Assembly: GCF_010365285.1 (NCBI RefSeq)
Contig: NZ_CP048286.1
Span: forward strand, 4,450,001 to 4,514,000
Direction: 5' to 3'
DNA from: Paenibacillus rhizovicinus
GTDB taxonomy: Bacteria; Bacillota; Bacilli; Paenibacillales; Paenibacillaceae
DNA: 64,000 nt
The notes beneath the pieces were generated by a model. It had not been told where the DNA came from. It worked only from the letters and a program-made list of their open reading frames with translations, and ran no database searches. Below, one piece after another: positions 1-11,519 of the stretch. The translations under genes and the position numbers were made by a program. Numbering within the stretch: position 1 is the stretch's first letter; each line of letters starts with the position of its first letter.

Positions 1-2565
<2,565 letters not shown>

Positions 2566-2652
2566 AAGAACAACTCGTTTCAGCTAATGCAAGAAACCTT
2601 CGCAAAGGTTCGTATCCAGTTTTCAGGGTGTAATACCTCTATTACATAGATA

Positions 2653-2699
2653 AGACCTCCAGCCATCACATTTGTGATGGCTGGAGGTCTTTTTGGTTT
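2653..2699 (+). terminator. rho-independent terminator of the rRNA operon
   Basis: A 17-bp perfect stem (2653-2669 with 2674-2690) around a 4-nt loop, followed by TTTTGGTTTGTTTTT. It lies about 90 nt after the 23S 3' end, so the transcript appears to stop without a 5S gene. Confidence 0.95.
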
Positions 2700-2976
2700 G
2701 TTTTTCTAACGAGAATTTTTAAGGCAAAAAGCAGAAAATGGAGCGAGGGGAGAACGGAAAATGGCTTAGGCGCGACCAGTGTGAAGACGGGCAACGGAGT
2801 GGCTCGGTGTTCTTTTCAGATTGGGACGGACGGTCTGATTTCCATGAGAAGCAAGCATTTTATACGTAGCTCGAAACAGGCCAATCCCATACCGGAAAGG
2901 ATAAGATTCGCTCATAGTATCGTTTTGGCCGCTCCCTTATGATTAACGTATCACGAAAGAGAAGGGGTAAAGGCCC

Positions 2977-3903
2977 ATGAAACGAAACGGAGTCCTTCGC
3001 GAACTCATCCGCAACCGCCAATTGCTGCTTATGTTTCTTCCCGTCGCGACGCTGCTCTTCCTATTCAGTTACTTGCCGTTGTCGGGTCTCATGATTCCAT
3101 TCAAGAACTTCGACTTCAACAAAGGCATCTTCCGCAGTGACTGGATGCATCCGTTGTTCAACAACTTCGATTACTTGTTTTCCTCGGATGTGGCATTCCG
3201 GGCGATTCGCAACACGATCCTGCTGAATGCGCTGTTCATCGCCGCAGGGCTCGTTTTCGAGGTTGGATTTGCATTAATGCTGAACGAGCTTAGGAATAAG
3301 TATTTCAAGCGGATCACCCAATCGCTGACCTTCCTGCCGTTCTTCATTTCCTGGATCGTAGTCGGCGTATTCACGTACAACCTGCTTAATTACGAGAACG
3401 GCGCGCTGAACCGCATGCTGGAATGGTTCGGACTCCAAGGCGTGGACTTCTACAACAAAGCGAGCTGGTGGCCAGTCATCCTGATGATTGCGGTTCGTTG
3501 GAAGGTAACCGGCTACGGCACGATCGTTTATCTGGCCGCGCTGACGTCGGTGGATAGCTCCTATTATGAAGCAGCTTCGATCGACGGCGCTTCCCGTTGG
3601 CAGCAGACGCGGTATATCAGCATCCCGATGCTGAAGCCGACGATTATCATTCTGACGCTGCTGGCGATCGGCCGCATCATGAACGCGGATTTCGGTATGT
3701 TCTATGCCATGGTCGGCGACGCCGCAAAGCTGTATCCGACAACAGACGTTATCGATACCCTTGTGTACAGAAGCTTGCGCAAATCCGGGGATATCGGCAT
3801 GGCTTCAGCGGCTGGCTTCGTGCAGTCGGTCGTTGCGTTCGTGCTCGTACTCGGCAGCAACTATGCCGCGCGTAAGGTGGACCGGGATTCGGCGATTTTC
3901 TAA
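2977..3903 (+). CDS. sugar ABC transporter permease, LplB family
   Basis: A 308-aa polytopic membrane protein with about six hydrophobic segments, the first near residues 17-38. The inner-membrane permease EAA loop is clear at about 198-210 (EAASIDGASRW), the site that contacts the ATPase. Length and sequence fit the LplB-type permeases of Paenibacillaceae that import oligosaccharides with a lipoprotein and a shared MsmX-type ATPase; no ATPase gene is present here. GAAGGGG lies 9-10 nt before the ATG. It is first in an operon with the second permease (29 nt downstream) and a binding lipoprotein. The substrate cannot be read; the downstream dehydratase and dehydrogenase hint at uronates. Confidence 0.92.
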   Translation: MKRNGVLRELIRNRQLLLMFLPVATLLFLFSYLPLSGLMIPFKNFDFNKGIFRSDWMHPLFNNFDYLFSSDVAFRAIRNTILLNALFIAAGLVFEVGFALMLNELRNKYFKRITQSLTFLPFFISWIVVGVFTYNLLNYENGALNRMLEWFGLQGVDFYNKASWWPVILMIAVRWKVTGYGTIVYLAALTSVDSSYYEAASIDGASRWQQTRYISIPMLKPTIIILTLLAIGRIMNADFGMFYAMVGDAAKLYPTTDVIDTLVYRSLRKSGDIGMASAAGFVQSVVAFVLVLGSNYAARKVDRDSAIF

Positions 3904-3932
3904 GACTACTACAAGCAAGGAGGCTTCGATCG

Positions 3933-4817
3933 ATGGCTGCCAAAAAAATTTCCATGAGCCAAACGCTGATCATCATCATCATTTCCTTATTCAGCTTGGC
4001 TTGTCTATTCCCGTTCCTGATGGTCATCTCGGGTTCGCTTAGTATCGAGAACGATATCGTAAACTATGGCTACCAGCTCATCCCAAGGCATATCACGTTC
4101 GATTCGTACCGCATTTTGTTCCTGGGTTCCAATCGGATCGTAGATGCCTACATGATCAGCATTATCGTCACGGTAGTCGGAACGGTTCTCTCCCTTATCG
4201 TCAATAGCATGGGTGCATACGTCATGGGAAGACGGTCGTTTAAATACCGTAATATCCTGTCGATCTATGTCATCTTGACGATGCTGTTCAGCGGCGGTTT
4301 GGTGCCATGGTACATCATATGCGTCCGGTATCTGGAGCTTAAGGATACGATGTGGGCGATGATTTTGCCGCCGATGGCGAATGCCTTCAACATGTTCCTG
4401 ATCCGGAACTTCATGCAATCCATTCCGGAGGATATTTACGAATCGGCCAAAATGGACGGTGCCAGCGAATTCCGGATTTTCTCGCGGCTCATTACTCCGC
4501 TGTCTGTGCCGGTTCTCGCGACCATTGGTCTGTTCGCAGCGCTGGCGTACTGGAATGATTGGTTCCTCGGCCTCATGTTCATCGATAAGCAGGAGCTTCA
4601 GCCGCTGCAATTGCTCCTGAGAACGCTCGTCTCGAACGTGGACTTCCTGCGAAATTCGAGCAATGCGGCGGCGATGCAGCGCATTATGCCGCAAATTCCA
4701 TCCGAATCGATGAAGATGGCATTGACCGTCGTCACGATCGGCCCGATCGTCTTCCTGTATCCGTTCCTGCAGCGGTATTTCGTCAAGGGACTCATGGTAG
4801 GCGCGGTGAAAGGCTGA
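3933..4817 (+). CDS. sugar ABC transporter permease, YtcP/CarB (MalG-like) family
   Basis: A 294-aa membrane protein, partner of the preceding permease. It opens with a long hydrophobic helix (about 10-35) and has the EAA loop at about 170-180 (ESAKMDGASEF). The C-terminus ends in the QRYFVKGLMVGAVKG-type tail common to this family. GGAGG precedes the ATG. Together with the neighbours it forms a two-permease plus binding-protein importer that would need an ATPase encoded elsewhere. Confidence 0.92.
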   Translation: MAAKKISMSQTLIIIIISLFSLACLFPFLMVISGSLSIENDIVNYGYQLIPRHITFDSYRILFLGSNRIVDAYMISIIVTVVGTVLSLIVNSMGAYVMGRRSFKYRNILSIYVILTMLFSGGLVPWYIICVRYLELKDTMWAMILPPMANAFNMFLIRNFMQSIPEDIYESAKMDGASEFRIFSRLITPLSVPVLATIGLFAALAYWNDWFLGLMFIDKQELQPLQLLLRTLVSNVDFLRNSSNAAAMQRIMPQIPSESMKMALTVVTIGPIVFLYPFLQRYFVKGLMVGAVKG

Positions 4818-4876
4818 CTATACCAGCTTCGGCTGTATAGCGATATAATTATTTTCATTAAGGGGAGAGGGATTAC

Positions 4877-6478
4877 ATGAGAAAGCAGAAGGCAAGAGTT
4901 CCGATGCTGCTTGCGGTCATGATGCTGTTCACGGCTATGCTGGTGGCGTGCGGCGGCAACAATGGCAACAACAATAGCAGCGGGAATAGCGGCACCACGG
5001 GCAATACCGGCAACGGCGGCAATACGTCCGGCAATACCGATGCCAAAAGCGGCAACGGCAATACCGCGAAGACAGAGGATGAAGTGACGCTGAAGTTTTA
5101 CTTTGGCGGCGACAAAAAGTCGGCTACCGACGAAGTATGGTCCACGATCAGCGATTACGTGAAAGGCAAAGGCCTGAACGTGAAGTTCGATATCAACTTC
5201 ATTCCGTTCACTGATTTCAAAGACAAGATGCTCGTTATGGCCGCTTCCGGTGACAGCTGGGACATGAACTTTGACGGCGACTGGCTGTCCTACAAGCTGA
5301 TGGCTGCCAAAGGCTCTTACATGGCGCTTAACGACCTGCTTCCGCAATACGCACCGAATCTGTACAAAAAGTACCAAGAACAAGGAACGCTTTCCGCGGC
5401 AACGGTAAATGGTCAAATCGTCGGCTTGCCTTGGACGATGAAGATGAACCAGCGTTTGTATGCCGGCTGGCGCTCCGACTTGACGGACAAAGCGGGCATC
5501 ACGGTCGCCCCTGATTCCATCAAGACGATCGATGACGTCGAAGGCCTGCTTCGCGATCTGAAGAAAGCTTATCCGAACGATAAGCTGTACCGTTCGACAC
5601 CTTTGCCGATCTATATGATTCGCGATGAGTGGGTTGACCTGAACTTCCACGGCTTGGGCTTCTATCTCAACGACCCGAAAGTTACGGTACAACCGGTCGA
5701 GCAGCAGCCGTTCTATTTGGAAGCGGTACAGAAAGCGAAATTGTGGTATGACGATAAGCTGATCAACCGCGACGCGATGATCGACAAGGCGGATGGCGCG
5801 GCTGAATGGCGTAACGGCAAGACGCTGCTTACGCAAACATCGCATGAATGGGCGAATGCGGATCCTGGTTTCTCCGATCCGTCGTTCAAACAGCAAATGT
5901 CCCTGCTTTACCCGGATAAGAAACAAGTAAACCGTACCGCGCTGGCTAACGTAGTTGCCATCAACCGCAACTCCAAGCATGCGGACCGCGTCCTTCGTTT
6001 CCTCGACATGGTGGAGACGGATCAGAAGCTGTACGATCTCTTGCAATACGGTATCGAAGGCAAAACCTACAAACTGGACGGAGATACGGCTGTATATCCG
6101 GACGGCATGGACACAACGACGAGCAATTACATGGAGTGGGGCGGCCAATGGGCGTTCTGGAAACCGCAATTCATGCGTCCGACGTCGACGTATCCGAAAG
6201 ACTTCTGGCTGCATGAGGCCGAATTTGCCGCTGAGCCGGAGAACGTGAATTCCCCGGTGGATGGTCTATTCATCGCCGAAGATACGATGAAGAATGAACT
6301 CGCGAAGCGCGACCAAGCGTCCGACGAGATCAGCAAGCCGCTGGAATACGGAATTACGAAAGATGCAGCGAAGGAAGTCAGTTCGTATATCGAGAAGCAG
6401 AAGGGTAACGGCCTCGACAAAATCGTGTCCGAGACGCAAAAGCAAATCGACGCCTATCTGACTACGCAAGCCAAATAA
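4877..6478 (+). CDS. extracellular solute-binding lipoprotein of sugar ABC transporter
   Basis: A 533-aa family-1-type solute-binding protein. Residues 1-24 form a lipoprotein signal peptide with lipobox LVAC (lipidated Cys25). A Gly/Asn/Ser/Thr-rich linker of about 40 residues follows, then the periplasmic-binding fold. It should be anchored on the outer face of the membrane and deliver a carbohydrate to the two permeases just upstream. GGGGAGAGGG precedes the ATG and the gap to the permease is about 60 nt. A long ORF on the opposite strand (4598-6214) is a codon-bias shadow. Confidence 0.92.
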   Translation: MRKQKARVPMLLAVMMLFTAMLVACGGNNGNNNSSGNSGTTGNTGNGGNTSGNTDAKSGNGNTAKTEDEVTLKFYFGGDKKSATDEVWSTISDYVKGKGLNVKFDINFIPFTDFKDKMLVMAASGDSWDMNFDGDWLSYKLMAAKGSYMALNDLLPQYAPNLYKKYQEQGTLSAATVNGQIVGLPWTMKMNQRLYAGWRSDLTDKAGITVAPDSIKTIDDVEGLLRDLKKAYPNDKLYRSTPLPIYMIRDEWVDLNFHGLGFYLNDPKVTVQPVEQQPFYLEAVQKAKLWYDDKLINRDAMIDKADGAAEWRNGKTLLTQTSHEWANADPGFSDPSFKQQMSLLYPDKKQVNRTALANVVAINRNSKHADRVLRFLDMVETDQKLYDLLQYGIEGKTYKLDGDTAVYPDGMDTTTSNYMEWGGQWAFWKPQFMRPTSTYPKDFWLHEAEFAAEPENVNSPVDGLFIAEDTMKNELAKRDQASDEISKPLEYGITKDAAKEVSSYIEKQKGNGLDKIVSETQKQIDAYLTTQAK

Positions 6479-6650
6479 TAGGCATTTCGTGATCAACATC
6501 TAGAAATTAGCAGCTGTATACCATCCAGAAAACATGCCGTCCCCCGCTGACTGAACGTTTGGTTAAGCCGACGAGGGGCGGCTTCTCTGTCTATATTCCC
6601 AACGCTGGGCACAATGATAGTCCAGAACCGGACGGTAGACGCGGTGACTT

Positions 6651-6848
6651 GAACGGGACAGCAGTCCTTGGGCACGCGAGGCAATTGAATCGCTGGCGGC
6701 TGGAGGAATCGTGCGAGGAACGGCGAAAGATATTTTTAATCCGGGTAAAGCGGTCTCGCGATGCGGATTTCCTATTGCTGCTCCTGCTGCGGTGCTTATC
6801 ACGCCGAAGCGGTACGAAATGCGCAATCAACCGGCATCGCGAGATTAG
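6651..6848 (+). pseudogene. decayed S-layer homology (SLH) domain fragment
   Basis: In the gap between the binding protein and the enolase-type gene, the frame starting at 6651 and ending at the TAG at 6846 reads like an SLH domain: SPWAREAIESLAAGGIV, then GTAKDIFNPGKAVSR. This matches the SLH pattern (W-A--AI--L---GIV-GT----F-P---VTR-EF). The frame has stop codons just upstream (TAG and TGA before 6651), no start, and loses similarity after the arginine. I read it as the remnant of a surface-layer protein gene. The rest of 6479-6942 holds nothing else I can support. Confidence 0.55.
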
Positions 6849-6972
6849 TGGAGTATTCATGCATCAGTATGTATCGACTTCAAGTTCAACCATCATGACC
6901 AACGAGTGCCTCCCGCCGCTTGGCGGGGGGCCGTCATACTGAATGAACATTATGGGGAAGAGGTGCCCGCAA

Positions 6973-8196
6973 GTGGCGAAAATTACGGGAATCAAATGCA
7001 TCCGCACACGGAAAAACGGAACATGGACCATTGTGAAGGTGATGACCGATCAGGATGGACTCTATGGCATCGGCTCGGCGAACGATATTTATAATTCGGA
7101 GGCAGTCATACAGGTAATTGAACAGCTGCTCGCTCCGCAGCTGATCGGAAGAGACACCGGCAACATCGAAGATATATGGCAGACGATGCAGCTTAGCTCC
7201 TACTGGCGAAATGGTTCGATTCTGCAAACGGCGATCGGCGGCATCGACGTCGCGTTGTGGGATATCAAAGGCAAGGAAGCCGGCCTGCCGATCTATGCAC
7301 TGCTCGGCGGCGCTTGCCGGGCGGCCGTTCCTTGTTATGGACATGCTGGCGGACACGATATAGCGGAGCTGAAAGAGGACGTCCAGCGCTACCTGGAGCA
7401 AGGATACACTGTCATCCGCGCGCAGCTTGGCGGTTACGGCGGCGGGGGCTTCATCCCGCGCGATCAGGCGAATGTGCCTGCCGGAGCTTGGGCGAAGGAA
7501 GCGATCTTCGACGAGAACGCGTACGTGCGGGCCATTCCCGAGATGTTCGAGCAGCTGCGGGTAGCATTCGGATCCGAATTGCAGTTCACGCATGACGTGC
7601 ATGAGCATCTGTCGCCGATTAACGCCATTAAACTATCGAAGCGGCTGGAGCCGTACGATCTGTTCTTCCTCGAGGACGTGCTGCCGCCCGAGCAGCTCGG
7701 CTGGTATCGCCAGCTGCGGCAGCAGAGTGCGACTCCGCAGGCCGTCGGAGAACTGTTCACGAATCCGCATGAGTGGACGACGCTTATTACAGAGCGGCTG
7801 ATTGATTTTATCCGGGTACGCATTTCCAAAGTCGGCGGCATTAGCGCAGCCCGCAAAATCGCAACGCTGGCGGAGGCGTTCGGCGTACGTACGGCTTGGC
7901 AGGAAGGCGGAGAGAACGATCCCGTGAACCAGGCCGCGGCGGTCCATCTGGATATGGCGGTCTGGAATTTCGGTATTCAAGAGATCAATCATTTCAGACC
8001 GGAAGAGCGCGAGGTGTTCCCGGGGCTCGTCGAACGCAAAGGCGGATATTTGTACGTATCCGGCAAGCCTGGGCTCGGCATCGATTTCGACGAGGAGAAG
8101 GCCGTCTTGCTGACAGGCGATGACGGGAGCCGCAAGAGTTACCATCAGCCGTACACGCTCGACCGCAAGGCCGACGGCACGCTGGTTCGACCGTAA
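6973..8196 (+). CDS. enolase-superfamily dehydratase, RspA/mannonate-dehydratase-like
   Basis: With a GTG start at 6973 (GAAGAGG about 10 nt upstream) the product has 407 aa. An upstream in-frame ATG at 6943 is possible but adds residues that family members lack. The N-terminal capping domain is followed by the TIM barrel. Expected ManD metal ligands are present with the right spacing: D208 (HDVH), E234 (FLED) and E260 (VGEL), and the D-x-H base H210. The barrel position where ManD enzymes carry His (TAWHGPGD) is Gln310 here (TAWQEGGEND). The next gene encodes an NAD-dependent dehydrogenase, so an acid-sugar pathway is likely; the substrate is unknown. Confidence 0.85.
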   Translation: MAKITGIKCIRTRKNGTWTIVKVMTDQDGLYGIGSANDIYNSEAVIQVIEQLLAPQLIGRDTGNIEDIWQTMQLSSYWRNGSILQTAIGGIDVALWDIKGKEAGLPIYALLGGACRAAVPCYGHAGGHDIAELKEDVQRYLEQGYTVIRAQLGGYGGGGFIPRDQANVPAGAWAKEAIFDENAYVRAIPEMFEQLRVAFGSELQFTHDVHEHLSPINAIKLSKRLEPYDLFFLEDVLPPEQLGWYRQLRQQSATPQAVGELFTNPHEWTTLITERLIDFIRVRISKVGGISAARKIATLAEAFGVRTAWQEGGENDPVNQAAAVHLDMAVWNFGIQEINHFRPEEREVFPGLVERKGGYLYVSGKPGLGIDFDEEKAVLLTGDDGSRKSYHQPYTLDRKADGTLVRP

Positions 8197-8253
8197 CCGA
8201 AAAGTGTCAGGGCATATCCAACAACCGCGATAAACGAAGGAGTGGAGCGATCT

Positions 8254-9099
8254 ATGAAAACGATAGCAGTCACCGGGGGCAGCGGCAAGCTGGGGCAATA
8301 TGTCGTTCGGGAACTTGTAAAGCAGCAATACCGCGTCATCTCGCTGGACCAGAAGCAGGCTCCAGGGCTCCCTTGCCGGCAAATCGTCGTCGACATGAAC
8401 GACCTCGGCCAAGTGGCCAGCGCGATGCAGGGTGCGGACGCGATCATTCATCTGGCTGCGATTCCGTCGCCGACCGGTTTTCCGATTCCGACGATTTTCG
8501 CCAATAATGTCATGGGTGGTTACAATATTCTGGAGGCGGCGTCCATGCTCGGCATTCGGCGGGTCGTCATGGGCTCCAGCACGTCGGCCTACGGATTCGC
8601 CTGGGCGCTCGAGCCGTTCGCGCCGCACTATTTGCCGATCGACGAGGAACATCCGCAGCTGTCCCAAGAAGGGTACGGCCTGTCCAAAACGCTGAACGAG
8701 CTTACGGCAGCGATGTTCCATCGCCGGAACGGCATGCAGGTCGTAAGCCTCCGGTTCTCGCTGATCGCGGCCCCGGAGGAGTACGAGCGGATGAAAGGCA
8801 GCATCGCCAAGCATGGCGACTTCGCCAAAATCCTATGGAGCTACGTCGATATCCGCGACGCCGCCAGCGCGTGCATCGCTTCGCTTCATGCGGATATCGA
8901 CGGGGCCGTGGCGCTGAATATTACGGGCGACGATACGCTCAGCCAGTTCGATACGAGCGAGCTGCTTCGGGAATGCTACCCGGAAGTGACGGACTTAAGG
9001 GTACCTTTCGACGGCAGGGAGCCATTGTTCAGCAACCGGTTGGCGAAAGAAACGTTGAATTGGCGGCCGGAGCACTTCTGGTCGGATGCGTTGTCTTGA
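8254..9099 (+). CDS. NAD-dependent epimerase/dehydratase (extended SDR)
   Basis: 281 aa from the ATG at 8254, which follows GAAGGAG by 8 nt; the upstream GTG at 8242 lies within the ribosome binding site. The Rossmann motif GGSGKLG is at residues 7-13, and the catalytic set is Ser in SSTSAYG (about 108-114) and Y-x-x-x-K in YGLSK (about 141-145). It lies 57 nt behind the enolase-type gene on the same strand. Small SDRs of this shape include uronate dehydrogenases and nucleotide-sugar epimerases. Pairing with an acid-sugar dehydratase makes an oxidative uronate route attractive, but this is inference. Confidence 0.82.
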   Translation: MKTIAVTGGSGKLGQYVVRELVKQQYRVISLDQKQAPGLPCRQIVVDMNDLGQVASAMQGADAIIHLAAIPSPTGFPIPTIFANNVMGGYNILEAASMLGIRRVVMGSSTSAYGFAWALEPFAPHYLPIDEEHPQLSQEGYGLSKTLNELTAAMFHRRNGMQVVSLRFSLIAAPEEYERMKGSIAKHGDFAKILWSYVDIRDAASACIASLHADIDGAVALNITGDDTLSQFDTSELLRECYPEVTDLRVPFDGREPLFSNRLAKETLNWRPEHFWSDALS

Positions 9100-9140
9100 G
9101 TTAAAGCATTGAACGTCTATATTGACGAAAGTCTACCCGC

Positions 9141-9176
9141 GGCGCGGACGCTTATTAAGCGTCCGCGCCTGTCGTT
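9141..9176 (+). terminator. terminator between convergent genes, overlapping the GH5 stop codon
   Basis: Near-perfect inverted repeat of 14-bp arms (GGCGCGGACGCTTA and its complement) at 9141-9169, followed on + by TGTCGTTTT. It would end the operon whose last gene stops at 9099. The stop codon of the opposite-strand GH5 gene (9155-9157) lies inside the hairpin, so it may serve both directions. Confidence 0.7.
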
Positions 9177-10555
9177 TTCCGTACGATATCGACCCAGCCT
9201 TCGTGCGGGCGGCAGTTGCGCAAGGAGAAAGACTGCATCATGCTGTCGATCTCTTCCTCGCTTAATCCACTGAATTGTTCGGCGAACGGCACTTGCAGCT
9301 GGACCGGCGCGATGCATTCGTTCAAGTAGAATAGCAGCTTCCTTGCCAGCTCCTCGGCCGTCGGACTTCCGTTCAGGCTGCCTATCGTCTGATGGAGATG
9401 TTCCCCAAGTCCGCGGCATAAGGCAATCCACTCGTTCTCGCCCGCATGGTCCGCGAACGGATTGCAGTGCAGGGCGTCGATCGCGCGGCTGACCGGGGCC
9501 GTACGCCGTACCCAATCCGATTCGGGATCAATATGGACGATACCGGTCTTTCCGAGGTCCTTGTAGATGCCGAACGTCCAGGAATCCCCCAGCTCCTCGG
9601 CGATGGAGAGCGTATCTTCCAGAAAACGCATGCGCGATGCTTCCGAGACCGATGCAGGGAAGGTCGCGCTAGTTTCTCCGAACCAGTTGGGCACGCCGTG
9701 TTTGCGCATGAAGGCCGTTCGCTCGATGTATTCCCGTTTCAGCGCCTCGCGATCCCAATATTGGCCGTTATGATCGTCTATCCCGGGGTACTCCATATTC
9801 CCCATCCCGCAGACGGAATAGAAGTGCATGCTGTACACCGCGTTCCCGTCAAAAGGATCATCGAGCCCTTCGAAACGGGTCGCATAGCCGTCGCCTTCGA
9901 TAAACACGATATGCCGCTCGTCCACCTCGCGGATGGCTTGGACCGCTTCGCGGTAAAACCGGTTCAGCTGGCTGATTTGCGGCGGAATCGGCTCGTTCAG
10001 CAGATCGTATCCCGCTATGACGGGCTCGTCGCGGTAACGGCGCGCGATTTCCTTCCATAGCGCGGCTGCGCGATCCCGGTGGGACTGGTGCTCCCAGAAG
10101 GCGGCCGCTCCGGTAATGGTATCCGAGTGGAAGTTGGGATTTTGCCCGCCTTGGGCGGCATGCATGTCCAGAATCAAATAAATCCCGTTGTCGCGAGCCC
10201 AGCTAACCGCCTTGTCCAGCCATGCGAACCCTTCGGACAAATAGACGAAAGGCGCGTCATCCGACTCGAAATGCCGATAGTTGAACGGGATGCGCACCAG
10301 ATTGCAGCCCAGATTCCGAATGAATCGGAAATCTTCTTCGCCAATAAAACAGTTCAAAAAGCTCGTGAAAAAATACTGCGCACGCTCTGCGCCGAGCACG
10401 CGCACAAGCGCTTGACGCACGCCCGTTTCATGCCCCGGCATGCCGAGAATGAAATTCTCCCAATTCAACCAGCTCGCGAACGAGAATCCGCGCAGACGCA
10501 CTTCATGGCCGCGGCTGTCGACGATCCGCCGTCCTTCCACCTTCAGAAAGTCCAT
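9155..10555 (-). CDS. glycoside hydrolase family 5 (cellulase-like), cytoplasmic
   Basis: 466 aa from the ATG at 10555, preceded by TGGAGGAGAG; the longer frame to 10657 lacks a site. There is no signal peptide, so it is probably intracellular and acts on imported oligosaccharides. Both GH5 catalytic glutamates are visible: acid/base E188 in LLNEP and nucleophile E294 in WFGETS. Other barrel landmarks are VRIPFNY and LILDMHAAQGGQN. The C-terminal 100 residues extend beyond the barrel. It stands alone, divergent from the DinB-like gene. Exact specificity (glucan, mannan or a glycoside) cannot be read. Confidence 0.88.
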   Translation of the reverse strand: MDFLKVEGRRIVDSRGHEVRLRGFSFASWLNWENFILGMPGHETGVRQALVRVLGAERAQYFFTSFLNCFIGEEDFRFIRNLGCNLVRIPFNYRHFESDDAPFVYLSEGFAWLDKAVSWARDNGIYLILDMHAAQGGQNPNFHSDTITGAAAFWEHQSHRDRAAALWKEIARRYRDEPVIAGYDLLNEPIPPQISQLNRFYREAVQAIREVDERHIVFIEGDGYATRFEGLDDPFDGNAVYSMHFYSVCGMGNMEYPGIDDHNGQYWDREALKREYIERTAFMRKHGVPNWFGETSATFPASVSEASRMRFLEDTLSIAEELGDSWTFGIYKDLGKTGIVHIDPESDWVRRTAPVSRAIDALHCNPFADHAGENEWIALCRGLGEHLHQTIGSLNGSPTAEELARKLLFYLNECIAPVQLQVPFAEQFSGLSEEEIDSMMQSFSLRNCRPHEGWVDIVRKTTGADA

Positions 10556-10770
10556 TCCTGCTCTCCTCCAACCGTATGTAATTGACCAGGCAAGGGGGAT
10601 TCCACTATGCCAATCATAGCTTGTTACGCTGGCCAGCACTAGAGATTTTGGCAACAAATCACAAGCGCTTGAACAGGTGGAGGAGCCGAGCTTGGCGAAT
10701 TAATAGAGAGGATTCGCAAGAAATGACAAATTTATCAAATTAAAAAATGAGTAAGGAGGCTGACCCATAA

Positions 10771-11301
10771 ATGCTCAATATGGATGATATCTACCTTATC
10801 ACTGACATGCCCGGCTATACGCCGCAAGTCGGCCGTCTGCTCTCGATGATGAATTATGCGAGGCATACAACGCTGGAAGCAGTGAAGGGTCTGACTCAGG
10901 AACAGCTCGATTATTTGCTGGACGCGCGGAGCAACTCGATCGGAGGACTGCTGATGCATTTTGCGGCCGTGGAGTATGCCTACCAAGTCTCGACGTTCGA
11001 GGATCGGAGGCTGAGCGATGAGGAGCTGGCGGAATGGGGAGCGGCGCTGGAACTCGGCGACGCCGGCAGGGAGAAGCTGAAGAACTTCGGCCTGGACTAC
11101 TACCTCGGCAAGCTCGAAACGGTAAGACAACGAACCTGCGACTTGTTCCGGACGGTCGACGATAACTGGCTCTACGAGCAGGAAGAGTTCTGGTACGGGA
11201 AACAGGCCAACCGGTACTTCATGTGGTTTCATGTGTTCGAGGACGAAATCAATCATCGCGGACAGATCCGGTTGATCCGCAACCGATTGCCGGGGGACTG
11301 A
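10771..11301 (+). CDS. DinB/YfiT-fold protein
   Basis: A 176-aa all-helical protein of the DinB superfamily (metal-dependent four-helix bundle). The putative metal triad is His in GLLMHFAAVEY (about 73) and the two His of MWFHVFEDEINHRGQI (about 153 and 161). AAGGAGG precedes the ATG at about 11 nt. Members include thiol-transferases such as bacillithiol transferases, and many of unknown role. It stands alone between the GH5 gene (divergent) and the EF-G-binding protein gene. Confidence 0.8.
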   Translation: MLNMDDIYLITDMPGYTPQVGRLLSMMNYARHTTLEAVKGLTQEQLDYLLDARSNSIGGLLMHFAAVEYAYQVSTFEDRRLSDEELAEWGAALELGDAGREKLKNFGLDYYLGKLETVRQRTCDLFRTVDDNWLYEQEEFWYGKQANRYFMWFHVFEDEINHRGQIRLIRNRLPGD

Positions 11302-11316
11302 ACCATCGGTTATACT
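11287..11316 (+). promoter_or_regulatory. candidate promoter of the EF-G-binding protein leader
   Basis: TTGCCG at 11287-11292 and TATACT at 11311-11316, 18 bp apart, end about 15 nt before the ribosome binding site of the leader ORF. The -35 lies in the last codons of the DinB-like gene. Confidence 0.45.
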
Positions 11317-11346
11317 AATGTAACCATTGTTGGGGAGGTGATACCC

Positions 11347-11394
11347 ATGGCAATCAGAGGTTGCCGGACTGGATCGGCGCTATGCAAAGCCTGA
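11347..11394 (+). CDS. 15-aa leader peptide of a putative translational attenuator
   Basis: ATG at 11347 preceded by a very good ribosome binding site (TGGGGAGGTG, 11331-11340). It encodes MAIRGCRTGSALCKA and stops with TGA at 11392. Its last codons (11383-11391) and the following TGATTAG (11392-11398) are complementary to 11462-11479 just upstream of the next gene, and also to CTTTGCAT at 11408-11415. A strong Shine-Dalgarno on a 15-codon ORF that ends in the arm of a stem is the layout of drug-responsive leaders. Translation itself is inferred. Confidence 0.6.
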   Translation: MAIRGCRTGSALCKA

Positions 11395-11510
11395 TTAGGG
11401 GGCGATACTTTGCATGGGCTGGCCAACCGTTATCGCTGGCTGAACTCGTTTCTATCGTTTTCTAATCAATGGCTTTGCACCTTATTTGCTCATCCATACT
11501 AAATAAGGGG
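11382..11510 (+). promoter_or_regulatory. alternative stem-loops sequestering the EF-G-binding protein RBS
   Basis: Three pairings can be drawn. (1) 11383-11398 with 11462-11479: 9 bp (TGCAAAGCC/GGCTTTGCA) plus 7 bp (TGATTAG/CTAATCA), with a 2-nt bulge. (2) A competing 8-bp stem, ATGCAAAG at 11382-11389 with CTTTGCAT at 11408-11415. (3) CCTTATTT at 11480-11487 with AAATAAGG at 11501-11508, which buries the Shine-Dalgarno (AAGGGG) of the gene starting at 11520. A ribosome stalled on the leader would cover the left arm of (1) and (2) and could change access to (3). Confidence 0.55.
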
Positions 11511-11519
11511 CTGATTTCC

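Noticed and set aside
2566..2652. 5S rRNA gene after 23S
   Set aside because: The segment is too short and has no 5S-like sequence.
4598..6214. 538-aa ORF on - opposite the permease and binding protein
   Set aside because: Antisense shadow with no start signal or recognisable domain.
6559..6942. 127-aa + ORF ending before the enolase-type gene
   Set aside because: No ribosome binding site; the protein-like signal in this region is in another frame (SLH remnant).
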